From Planctomycetota bacterium (lineage in GTDB: Bacteria > Planctomycetota > UBA8742 > UBA2392), in NCBI GenBank assembly GCA_025993795.1, contig JAMQHL010000038.1, positions 1 through 64,000 on the forward strand: a DNA stretch of 64,000 nt, read 5' to 3'. The notes beneath the pieces were generated by a model. The model did not search any database and was not told where the DNA came from. It worked only from the letters and a program-made list of their open reading frames with translations. The first letter of the stretch is position 1, and each line of letters opens with the position of its first letter. Made by a program: the position numbers and the translations under genes. Positions 24,405-31,777 of the stretch are shown one piece after another.

Positions 24405-26669
24405 CTATTCTCTCATCAGGTTGATGCGATACGCGTTTTCGATACTAAGGCCTGCCAACGCCGCACCGAAAACGCGGCCGTACAACCGGGCATAGTCACT
24501 GGTTGGCTCGTAGGCTCCCGATTCAAGCTGGTTCTGCAGCAGTGTGTCGGCGAACTTGTTCTGCCACTCAGCGCCAGTCCTGCCGCCTAGTTGCTGCTTC
24601 AGCGCAAATGCCAGGCTGCCAAAGAACAGATAGCGCATGTCGGCCGGGTCGCCTTTTGCTTTCAGGTCAGGGTGTTCGCGGCTGATGCGGCGGGTGAGTG
24701 CATCCGCGCGCTCGACATTGTCGCGGGTCGGCGCAAACAGGCTCAGCGCGGCGGCAGCCGAAGTCGGCACCAATTCGCCGCAGAACAGGTCAGCTTCGTC
24801 GCCCAGTGCCGTGGTACCGCGCGTGACGCTGCCATACCAGTCTTCGAACTCTTCAATGCGCTGCGCCGGCAGATCAATCGGCGGCACTTTCACGTTGCGC
24901 GCGGTTGCCAGCGCCATGTACGCCCAGACGCTCGTTGTCAGGCTTGCCTTGCCATCAACCTTGAACGGGAAACCAGCCGACCCGTCGGCCTTCACCGCGC
25001 ACAGCCAACGACACGCCTTGCGAAGCGGCTCGCGCAGGTGCGATGCGCGGGTCAAGCCGAAGTCTTCTGCCAGCGCCAGCGTCGCCATGGCATGAATCAT
25101 TACGTTGGCGTTGCCGGGCGGGCCGATCTGGCCGTTGGCGCGCTGGCGGCTGATCAGCCAGTTGATGCCGCGTTTGACCGTCCAGTCGTAGCCGACGGGC
25201 GAGAACTCGCTGCTGTGGCCATCGCCCAGAAATGCCAGCAGTGCCATGCTGGTTAATTCGACTTTCTGGATCTCACGCAGGGAATCATCGGACGGAACGA
25301 TGTCTACGCCGTCATGCCACCAGTAGCCGTCGGCGTTCTTCTGTTGCTCTTTCTGAAGGTAGCGCAACACCTTGTCGAGCGCGTCATACAGGTCTTCGCG
25401 CCCAAGGTACGCAACTTTCTGCGCGCGCGACTGCGTGCGCAACCTGAAGAAACTGGAGACGCCGTCGCGCATGTGCTCCGCGTATGCGGCGGTGCTCTCG
25501 CTGGCGTGGCGCTGCGGGGGCGGCGGGTCATCCGGCCGATTCTCGAAGTCAGGCTCCGGGATGTCTTCGCCAGCGCCCAGCGGCGGTGGCTCATCAGCCG
25601 AAGACCATTCCGGGCCGGTAGCGCCGACTGAATCTTCGGGTTTTTCAAACGGCGATGCATCATCGCCTTCCCTGCCGCGCGGAAGCTCCGGCGTTGTAAC
25701 GCGCGTGGTGTCGCCGAGCAGCATACCCGCCGAGACCGGGCCCGCCGGATTGCTTGCAAAGATGAACAGCATGATCGCAATCGCCAGTGCGTGCACGCCC
25801 AACGTGAATGCCATGCTGCTGCGGCTGCCTTTCAAGCCGCGTTCAATCTCGCGCCCCCACTTGTAGTCATTGACGTCCGCGCGCTTGGGCTCTTCGCGTA
25901 CTTTGCGGCGCGATGAGAACAGCACCTTGGCGAACAAGCGGCGCCGGAAGGGGTCACTCGCCCCGACTTCGGGCAGTGGTGTTCTGGTCTTGACCGGTTC
26001 AGGGGCATGCTCGCGGGAGGCTTCAAACAATGCGACCTGCAAGCGACGCCGAAACCCGTCGCGAACGGCGATTTCCGGCAGGCCGGCGGCAATCGCGTGG
26101 CCCGCAAACCCTGAGCGCAGGGCAGCCACGTACTCGGGGCGCGGCTCAAGCAGCGGCAGGCTCGCGACCGTGGCACGCAGGTCGAATTCCTCGCGCAGGG
26201 CGCGCACCCACTCGGGCCGGGCCATGATCTGGGGAATCGAAAGCAGGCGTGTACGCGCGCCAAATTCAGCACGCAGCGACTCAACGAAGCTGCGCGTCGG
26301 GTCAAGCTGCGGAATGCTGCACAGGATGGCGCGCACCGTGAACTCTGTGCGCAGTCCGCGCAGGAACTCTTCGCGGCCGTCAATCCAGGGCAGCAGAGTC
26401 ATCCAGTCGCGCGCCTGAAACTCGCGGCGCACGGCCGCGACAAACTCGTTACGCGGGTCGATCAGGGGCACTTCCGGCAGCTGCCTGGCGGCACTCTCTG
26501 CGGGCCGCACGACAGGCAGGCTGCGCAGTACGTCGTAGGTGCGCTTGAGTCGCTGGAACAGCGCAAAGTAGGCACCGTCGTCTTCAAGGCGCTGACGTAC
26601 CCGCGCCTGCGAGCCTGAATCAAGCTCACCGCGCAGGAAGTCAACCAGTAGGCCAAAGTCTTCGTTCAT
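24405..26669 (-). CDS. Anti-sigma-like membrane protein with 26-residue repeats and a C-terminal toroid domain
   Basis: A 754-residue protein. Residues 1-60 resemble the helical N-terminus of ECF anti-sigma factors (LLVDFLRGELD...QRLEDDGAYFALFQRLKRTYDVLRSL). Residues 73-217 hold six copies of an exact 26-residue repeat with the core R-x-x-F-V-x-x-L-R-x-E-F and a later S-I-P. One membrane helix lies at about 284-305. A proline- and acid-rich linker follows to about 410, then a squalene-cyclase/prenyltransferase-like toroid (RGINWLISRQRANGQIGPPGN, KADGSAGFPF, LLQNQLESGAYEPT). The ECF sigma gene is immediately upstream, so I infer a sigma/anti-sigma pair whose outer domain senses something. I chose ATG 26669; the frame is open to 26738. 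Confidence 0.8.
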   Translation of the reverse strand: MNEDFGLLVDFLRGELDSGSQARVRQRLEDDGAYFALFQRLKRTYDVLRSLPVVRPAESAARQLPEVPLIDPRNEFVAAVRREFQARDWMTLLPWIDGREEFLRGLRTEFTVRAILCSIPQLDPTRSFVESLRAEFGARTRLLSIPQIMARPEWVRALREEFDLRATVASLPLLEPRPEYVAALRSGFAGHAIAAGLPEIAVRDGFRRRLQVALFEASREHAPEPVKTRTPLPEVGASDPFRRRLFAKVLFSSRRKVREEPKRADVNDYKWGREIERGLKGSRSSMAFTLGVHALAIAIMLFIFASNPAGPVSAGMLLGDTTRVTTPELPRGREGDDASPFEKPEDSVGATGPEWSSADEPPPLGAGEDIPEPDFENRPDDPPPPQRHASESTAAYAEHMRDGVSSFFRLRTQSRAQKVAYLGREDLYDALDKVLRYLQKEQQKNADGYWWHDGVDIVPSDDSLREIQKVELTSMALLAFLGDGHSSEFSPVGYDWTVKRGINWLISRQRANGQIGPPGNANVMIHAMATLALAEDFGLTRASHLREPLRKACRWLCAVKADGSAGFPFKVDGKASLTTSVWAYMALATARNVKVPPIDLPAQRIEEFEDWYGSVTRGTTALGDEADLFCGELVPTSAAAALSLFAPTRDNVERADALTRRISREHPDLKAKGDPADMRYLFFGSLAFALKQQLGGRTGAEWQNKFADTLLQNQLESGAYEPTSDYARLYGRVFGAALAGLSIENAYRINLMRE

Positions 26670-26885
26670 CTCGTGTTCAGTGCCGGTAAGACAGACAGCT
26701 ACACTGCTACCACAACGCCGGGTAAGCCCCGGAGCCATCCATTCAAACGGTGAAGAAATGGTGCGGTTCAGCAGAAACGGAACCTTCCGGTAACATTTCT
26801 GTGACTCGTCAAGTGCCCATCTTGCACTACGTGCAAGCGCCTGCGATGCAACTGTTTACGACGCGGCTTTGGGTAGTGCTTCGGG
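26670..26885. other. Spacer between the ECF sigma and anti-sigma-like genes
   Basis: A 216-bp spacer with no gene. It contains the 10-bp palindrome GGAACCTTCC (26779-26788). GGAAC resembles the -35 motif recognised by many ECF sigma factors, so autoregulation of the anti-sigma-like gene is possible. I could not place a matching -10 with confidence. Confidence 0.35.
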
Positions 26886-27485
26886 TCAGCGCGCTGTAAT
26901 CGGGCGGTAGTCACCAAGCAGCTCTTGAAGTTTGCCGACTGCGGTGTGCATGCGGCTTTTGACCGTGCCCAGGGGAATGTCCATGATCTCGGAGATCTCC
27001 TGGTACTTGAGCTCTTCAATCTCACTCAGCACGAAGACCATGCGCTGTTCTTCCGGTAGCTGCTCAAGCGCGCCCATGATGGCCCCGTAGAGTTCGCGGC
27101 GGTCAAGGTCATCTTCCGGCGGGCGTATTTCGTCGGGCAGCCGGTCCACAAGGGTTGCGTTGCTGTCTTCGCCGCCAACGCGAGTCTGCAGGCTGACGTT
27201 CTCTTTCTGCGTGCTGAGCAGGCGGCAGTGGTCGATCCAGTAGTTTCGGGCAATCCGGTACAGGTAGGTCGTGAACTTGGCGTTGGGTTCCCAGCGGCTG
27301 CCTGACTTGTAGATGCGCAGCAAGACCTCCTGGGCAAAGTCCTCCGCCAGCGAACGGTCCCAGCACAGACGGAAGAAGAAGTTGAGCAGGCCCCGCAAAT
27401 GCCGCTCGTAGAGTTCCGTGAACGCGTCGACATCGCCCGCTTGAAAGCGGCGCATGAGTTCAAGATCGCGTTCAGCGTCCGCCAC
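26886..27485 (-). CDS. ECF-family RNA polymerase sigma factor
   Basis: A 199-residue sigma-70 factor of the extracytoplasmic-function type. Region 2 spans about residues 10-80 (DAFTELYERHLRGLLNFFFRL, then AEDFAQEVLLRIYKS and FTTYLYRIARNYWIDHCR). Region 4 spans about 135-190 (LEQLPEEQRMVFVLSEIEELKYQEISEIMDIPLGTVKSRMH). A short acidic linker joins them. It is followed on the same strand after about 216 bp by the anti-sigma-like protein, which probably holds it inactive at the membrane. Target genes are unknown. Confidence 0.93.
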   Translation of the reverse strand: MADAERDLELMRRFQAGDVDAFTELYERHLRGLLNFFFRLCWDRSLAEDFAQEVLLRIYKSGSRWEPNAKFTTYLYRIARNYWIDHCRLLSTQKENVSLQTRVGGEDSNATLVDRLPDEIRPPEDDLDRRELYGAIMGALEQLPEEQRMVFVLSEIEELKYQEISEIMDIPLGTVKSRMHTAVGKLQELLGDYRPITAR

Positions 27486-27579
27486 GGGATCGAATCCTGA
27501 CGGGAAATCGGGGAAAGGGCAAGGATACCAACGTCAGGGGCCGTCAGAAAGTTCAAGCACAAGCCCCATGCCGCGAAAT

Positions 27580-27608
27580 TTGTGGGTTGGCGGGCTGTGG
27601 CGTATACT
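27580..27608 (+). promoter_or_regulatory. Sigma-70-like promoter for the small membrane protein
   Basis: TTGTGG (27580-27585) and TATACT (27603-27608) are separated by 17 bp and lie 28 bp before the ATG of the 54-residue protein. The layout matches a housekeeping promoter. It overlaps the region upstream of the divergent ECF sigma gene. Confidence 0.45.
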
Positions 27609-27635
27609 GAATTGAGGCTCAAAGCGGGCGAAGGC

Positions 27636-27800
27636 ATGGAACCGATGGGATATCTGATCCTTATAGCGCTGGTTGCCCTGCCCCTGTGCGTGATGGGGCT
27701 GTTTCTGGTGCTGATGATCACCGGCGTGTTCAGCGAACCCGAAGGTGCCGAGGGCGCGGCTATGGGCTATCGGCTTTCGTGGAAGGGCCACGACCTCTAG
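27636..27800 (+). CDS. Small single-pass membrane protein
   Basis: A 54-residue protein beginning MEPMGYLILIALVALPLCV. One strong membrane helix covers about residues 5-29, followed by a short acidic then basic tail (FSEPEGAEGAAMGYRLSWKG). The ATG at 27636 has GAAGG-like sequence upstream, and a plausible promoter lies at 27580-27608. The 3' end overlaps the convergent DUF2330 gene by 41 bp. No family is recognised. It is too short for a firm call, but the promoter and hydrophobic profile support a real gene. Confidence 0.55.
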   Translation: MEPMGYLILIALVALPLCVMGLFLVLMITGVFSEPEGAEGAAMGYRLSWKGHDL

Positions 27801-28863
27801 CCCGGTTGATGCGTGCCTTCACGAACAGCACAAGCACGCCCAGAAAGAACGCACTTGTCGTGAACGCCAGCAGATGCTCGCGGAACAGCTTTTCAAAGAA
27901 CGAAATTTCCGTGTCGCCGTAGTACCAGAAGCCCGGCAGCTCGTCCTTAAGGTCGCCAAGGGGCAGTTCGACGAACCTGTATTTCTTTTCCGGTTTCGCC
28001 GGCGCTGCCGATGTCCGCATGCGGTTGGCGTACCAGCGGGCTGCATCCTGGCGTTGACCCAACTCGGCAGGCAGCGGCTTTACGGACCAAAGATTCAACA
28101 GCACCACGCGGGCTTCAGCCTTGGCACCGAAGTAGTGCGCGAACTCCATCAGCGGGTTCGTGTCGAGGGGCGTGTCACTGATGACAGTTACATCAATCGA
28201 CCCCGGTGCCACGTTGGTAACCGGCAGCCATGGCGCGGCCGTCTGTAGTGCGACCCGCAGCGGCGGAATCTCTACAGCGCTGCCAAGCCGTGTGTTGCCT
28301 GTGGGCGGTACGATCTCTACGCACAGGTAGCTCTTTACATCGGAGTCAGAGAAGTCTGCATCGCTTGCGTAGCCATGGGTCTGAAGCCAGCGCTGCAGCT
28401 CATCGGGGCTGCACACCGCGAGGTTCCGGAAGTCGGCGGCTTGCAGGTCCGGCAGGTCAGGGGCGCGCCGCTCAGGCTCCGGTTGATCGGGAGTTTTCAG
28501 CCATGTGATGGCGTCGGGCCACTGGTATTCTGTGCGGTCAGCCCACTGGCGGCGGGCAAGTTCAAACAGCTTGGGGTGGAAGTCGCTGCCCGCATACAAC
28601 GCCGCGACGTCACCATTGCCGTAGGCCGCAGGCATGACAGGCAACGGGATGACCCATGCCAGGCGCGCGGAGGGTGTGCCCTCAAACACCGGCGTGACGC
28701 GGATCAGCAGTTCCTGATAGCCGGGTTTGTCACCCACGGGTGCGCGGTGGACCACCACAACTTCGGTGCGTGCGGCGCGAACACCCGTCGTTGAACCCGA
28801 CATCGGCACAAGTAACGCCGACAGGGGCGAGCAGCAAAGCAGGCTCAGCAGCAGCAGCTTCAT
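27760..28863 (-). CDS. DUF2330-type secreted, membrane-anchored protein
   Basis: A 367-residue protein with an N-terminal signal peptide (about 1-20) and a C-terminal membrane helix (AFTTSAFFLGVLVLFV, about 330-347) followed by a basic tail. Between them the sequence matches the DUF2330 pattern: early ARTEVVVVHR, LLIRVTPVFEG, then ARLAWVIPLPVMP, and a middle YLCVEIVPPTG block. The large domain would face outside the cytoplasm with the C-terminus anchored. The role of the family is not known. A 75-residue membrane protein lies 30 bp upstream on the same strand, so the two may form an operon. Confidence 0.8.
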   Translation of the reverse strand: MKLLLLSLLCCSPLSALLVPMSGSTTGVRAARTEVVVVHRAPVGDKPGYQELLIRVTPVFEGTPSARLAWVIPLPVMPAAYGNGDVAALYAGSDFHPKLFELARRQWADRTEYQWPDAITWLKTPDQPEPERRAPDLPDLQAADFRNLAVCSPDELQRWLQTHGYASDADFSDSDVKSYLCVEIVPPTGNTRLGSAVEIPPLRVALQTAAPWLPVTNVAPGSIDVTVISDTPLDTNPLMEFAHYFGAKAEARVVLLNLWSVKPLPAELGQRQDAARWYANRMRTSAAPAKPEKKYRFVELPLGDLKDELPGFWYYGDTEISFFEKLFREHLLAFTTSAFFLGVLVLFVKARINRARGRGPSTKADSP

Positions 28864-28893
28864 GGGGCCACGCTAGCGGCGCGCGGCCCCGGT

Positions 28894-29121
28894 TCAATCG
28901 GGAGACTGCTTGGTTTCGTCTTCCGCGGCGGGTGGCTGCGATGTGCCGGGTGGCTGCAAGTCACGCTCGGCATTGCGGACCTTGCTGCGGATGCGCAGGT
29001 ATAGCCACGACCAGGTGACGATGAGTGCAATGACCGCCATCCACATGAAAAATGTGCGGGCCTTGGCAGTGAACTCGGGGTCGCCCGTGGCGTTGGATGC
29101 GTTCTGGAGAATCAACCACAT
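28894..29121 (-). CDS. Small membrane protein
   Basis: A 75-residue protein with one membrane helix at about residues 25-44 (FMWMAVIALIVTWSWLYLRI). A basic stretch follows (RSKVRNAER) and a proline-, glutamate- and glutamine-rich tail. It resembles the small CcmD/YtpI-like membrane proteins in general shape only; no haem-maturation gene is nearby. It lies just upstream of the DUF2330 gene on the same strand. Confidence 0.55.
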   Translation of the reverse strand: MWLILQNASNATGDPEFTAKARTFFMWMAVIALIVTWSWLYLRIRSKVRNAERDLQPPGTSQPPAAEDETKQSPD

Positions 29122-29243
29122 GAAGGCAGGCTAGAATGAGGGGCGGCATTGGCCAGTTGGCAGGTTGCGATTGGGGCATGAAGCGGCTGACAGGCGCGAT
29201 GTTAATTGGTAACTCGTGACAAGGCACGGCACCGCAGACTTCT

Positions 29244-29615
29244 ATGAGACTGGTCAAACAGGACGCGACTTACATTCATCGCCTGCAGCAGGATGCTGCG
29301 CTGAAGGGCGCGTGCCTGCTGCTTTCCGGCGCGCTGCACATGCTGCCGGAGCTTGATGAGCTGCCGAAAGACCTGGCGCCGGTGTTGCCAGCCGTAGTGC
29401 TGTGCCACGCCTGCGACGACTACCTTGAGCGCCTGCTGAACCAGCGTGGAGTAGCAGTCACAATGCCGCAGGATCCCGTGGATTCGATCGCGGATGGCGC
29501 CGAAGTCAGCATTGACCTTGCGGCCGGCACGCTTTCCGAGATCTCATCAGGGCGGCGCTTTGCAATCAAGCCGCTCAAGCCCGCCCATCTGGCCGAGATT
29601 GTGAAACATGGCTGA
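29244..29615 (+). CDS. Small protein with an aconitase-swivel-like C-terminus (tentative)
   Basis: A 123-residue protein. The C-terminal half (DSIADGAEVSIDLAAGTLSEISSGRRFAIKPL, then HLAEIVKHG) is similar in pattern to the end of isopropylmalate isomerase small subunits. There a strand, a sequence of the type VDLxxGxI and a final helix close the swivel domain. At 123 residues it is shorter than LeuD (about 160-200). The N-terminal half is unlike LeuD, and no large subunit is nearby. The last eight bases overlap the start of the SDR gene, so the two are co-translated. The family assignment is only a suggestion. Confidence 0.5.
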   Translation: MRLVKQDATYIHRLQQDAALKGACLLLSGALHMLPELDELPKDLAPVLPAVVLCHACDDYLERLLNQRGVAVTMPQDPVDSIADGAEVSIDLAAGTLSEISSGRRFAIKPLKPAHLAEIVKHG

Positions 29616-30642
29616 TCGCATCCTCGTGCTGGGGGGCGCCGGCACCGTGGGCAGCCGCGTCGCGCTGGCGTTTATCGAGGCCGGGTATGAAGTGCGTTGC
29701 CTGGCGCGAAGCCGCGGCCACCGCAACCTGGCGTGCATCACGGACGCCGGCGGCGAAGTCGTGTTCGGCGACATGAACGACGATGCGGCCCTGGTGGCTG
29801 CGCTGGAAGGCTGTCGCTACTTTGCGCATGTGGCTGCGCCATTTCCGTGGTCCGGGCTTCACTTGCGGCTTGCGGGATATCGCAAGCTGTGGCTGCCACA
29901 GGTGCGCAAGCATTTTGAGCTGGCAAAGGCCGCCGGCATAGAGCGCGCGGTGTTCACCAGCAGCCTGAGCACCATCGGCCAGGCAAAGAAAGGTGAGCTT
30001 GCCGACGAGACCCTGCCCTACGATCCGAAACGTCAGGGCGGCGGGAACTACTACCCGATCAAGGCTGACCTTGAACGAACCGTTCAGGAGGCTGACGGCC
30101 CACCCACAATCATCGTTAACCCGACCGGATTGGTCGGCGAGGGCAGCCGCAACCCGCAGTTGTCGGCAGCGTGCGTGTTCTTTCAGGGGCTGACGCCGTT
30201 CATGGTGGACGCGACCATGAGTTTTGTTGACACGCGCGACGTCGGCCGCGGCCATGTACTTGCACTTGAAAAGGGCACACCCACAGAGCGCTACATCCTT
30301 GGCGGCGTGAACATCCACCTGAAGGACTTTGCTGCGCTGGTGGCTGGCATGGCCGGCATCAAGCGTCCGATCGTTTTGCCGCGTTTCGGGGCCTTGGTGG
30401 GGGCATACTTCGCGGAGTGGTGGGGGCTGCTGACTGGCAAGCTGGGGGCACTGTCGTTGACGAGCTACTATCACATTGCCTATGGCCAGTACTACTCCAG
30501 CGCCAAGGCCGTGCGCGAGCTCGGGTATGTGCCGACTTCAGACCTGCACGACGCGGTGATGCGCGAACTTCGATGGCACAACGTAGCCGTGCCGGATCCA
30601 GCCGAAACTGCAGTATCTGCCAGCACGCCGAAAAATTCCTGA
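29608..30642 (+). CDS. NAD(P)-dependent epimerase/dehydratase (extended SDR)
   Basis: A 344-residue extended short-chain dehydrogenase. The N-terminal Rossmann motif GGAGTVGS starts at residue 9. The serine of the triad is in FTSSLSTIG near 115, and the YxxxK pair is in NYYPIKAD near 148. NPTGLVGEGSRNP near 168 and VDTRDVGRGHVLALEKG near 207 are the usual downstream blocks, as in dihydroflavonol-reductase-like and 3-beta-hydroxysteroid-dehydrogenase-like members. The substrate is unknown. The ATG lies inside the end of the preceding small gene with an 8-bp overlap, which suggests linked function. Confidence 0.88.
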   Translation: MADRILVLGGAGTVGSRVALAFIEAGYEVRCLARSRGHRNLACITDAGGEVVFGDMNDDAALVAALEGCRYFAHVAAPFPWSGLHLRLAGYRKLWLPQVRKHFELAKAAGIERAVFTSSLSTIGQAKKGELADETLPYDPKRQGGGNYYPIKADLERTVQEADGPPTIIVNPTGLVGEGSRNPQLSAACVFFQGLTPFMVDATMSFVDTRDVGRGHVLALEKGTPTERYILGGVNIHLKDFAALVAGMAGIKRPIVLPRFGALVGAYFAEWWGLLTGKLGALSLTSYYHIAYGQYYSSAKAVRELGYVPTSDLHDAVMRELRWHNVAVPDPAETAVSASTPKNS

Positions 30643-30723
30643 ACAGAACGCACTCCGGTTTCCGATGACGGGTTAGCGCGAGCAGTCGCGCCTTCCAAAG
30701 TCCGAACGCCAAGGAATCGCGCC

Positions 30724-31722
30724 ATGTTCAGCATGATCAAACGCATGTTTCGCCGCAAACCATCCACCGTGGCTGACTACCAGCTTCCAAGCGATGACCC
30801 GGAACTTAACCCGATCCTGATTGAGGACGACTCTGAGATCCAGTTGCAGGAAGTCGCCACGCTGAACAGCCGCTTGCTCGCCCCCGTTGAACAGACCGGC
30901 ATGTCGGCTCGCACCATGGCCGTCGTCGAGATCAAGAACGGGCTTGGCGACCTGGCAAGCCACATCCGTGTGCTTGGCCAGCGACTGCATGCCCAGAGCA
31001 TGGGCCAGTCGAAACTGATTGAGGCGCTGAGCAACCTGCCGCAGACAATCAAGGAAGTCATCCCCAATACGCAGGAACAGACAAACGCACTGTGCGCCAT
31101 GAAGCTGGCGCTCGATGACCAAGCCGAAGCCAACCGCCAGTTTGTCGAGGCGATGAAGCCCCTGCCGCAGTTCATGCAGGCGGCTGCGAACCTGCCAGAG
31201 ACCGCGCGCAAGCAGATGTGGGCGCTCAATGAACTGACCAAGCAGCTTGAAGAAGGCAACAGAGCAACCAAAGAGCAGGGTGACCAGGTGAAGGTCATGG
31301 TCGAGGCACTGGCGGCCGACAGCGGCGCGAAGTCGGAGCAGTTCAACGGCGCGGTCGAAGAGCTTACCAAGCTGCAGAAGGCGCAGCTCAAGCAGGCGGC
31401 GCTTGCGGTCAAGAGTAACGAGATGTCGCGCCACAGCCAGCGTCGCCACCACACCGAGCTTTCGCGCCAGCAGCACGATCGCTGGATGTCGCTTCAGCAG
31501 GACCAGAACCGGAACTTCAACCGTATCGAAGAACACTTCAAGCAGTCGGCAAGGCGGCAGATGGTGCTTACCGGCGCTGCCTTGGGCCTCGCTGTCGGCG
31601 CCGTGACACTGGCGGTGCTGCTGGTGACGGGTCTGGTCAAAATGCCGGGCAGCGATTCGCAGCCGACGGCCGACGCGCCAACAGAGCGCAGCGTTGACCC
31701 CAACGCCGTGGTCGAAAAGTAA
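30724..31722 (+). CDS. Coiled-coil protein with a C-terminal membrane helix
   Basis: A 332-residue protein of unknown family. The N-terminus is basic (MFSMIKRMFRRKP). It is followed by an acidic stretch and then a long charged, glutamine-rich helical body (about residues 60-275, many heptad-like leucines and alanines) expected to form a coiled coil. One membrane helix lies at about 281-303 (VLTGAALGLAVGAVTLAVLLV), with a short acidic tail. The bulk would be cytoplasmic with a C-terminal anchor. The ATG at 30724 is preceded by AAGGAA. It is convergent with the HgdB-like gene and 55 bp separate the stops. Confidence 0.75.
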   Translation: MFSMIKRMFRRKPSTVADYQLPSDDPELNPILIEDDSEIQLQEVATLNSRLLAPVEQTGMSARTMAVVEIKNGLGDLASHIRVLGQRLHAQSMGQSKLIEALSNLPQTIKEVIPNTQEQTNALCAMKLALDDQAEANRQFVEAMKPLPQFMQAAANLPETARKQMWALNELTKQLEEGNRATKEQGDQVKVMVEALAADSGAKSEQFNGAVEELTKLQKAQLKQAALAVKSNEMSRHSQRRHHTELSRQQHDRWMSLQQDQNRNFNRIEEHFKQSARRQMVLTGAALGLAVGAVTLAVLLVTGLVKMPGSDSQPTADAPTERSVDPNAVVEK

Positions 31723-31777
31723 GGCACGGCTTGCCGCGCTTCGGGGGCGAAATCATGGGGCGCGGCACGCAGCGCCC

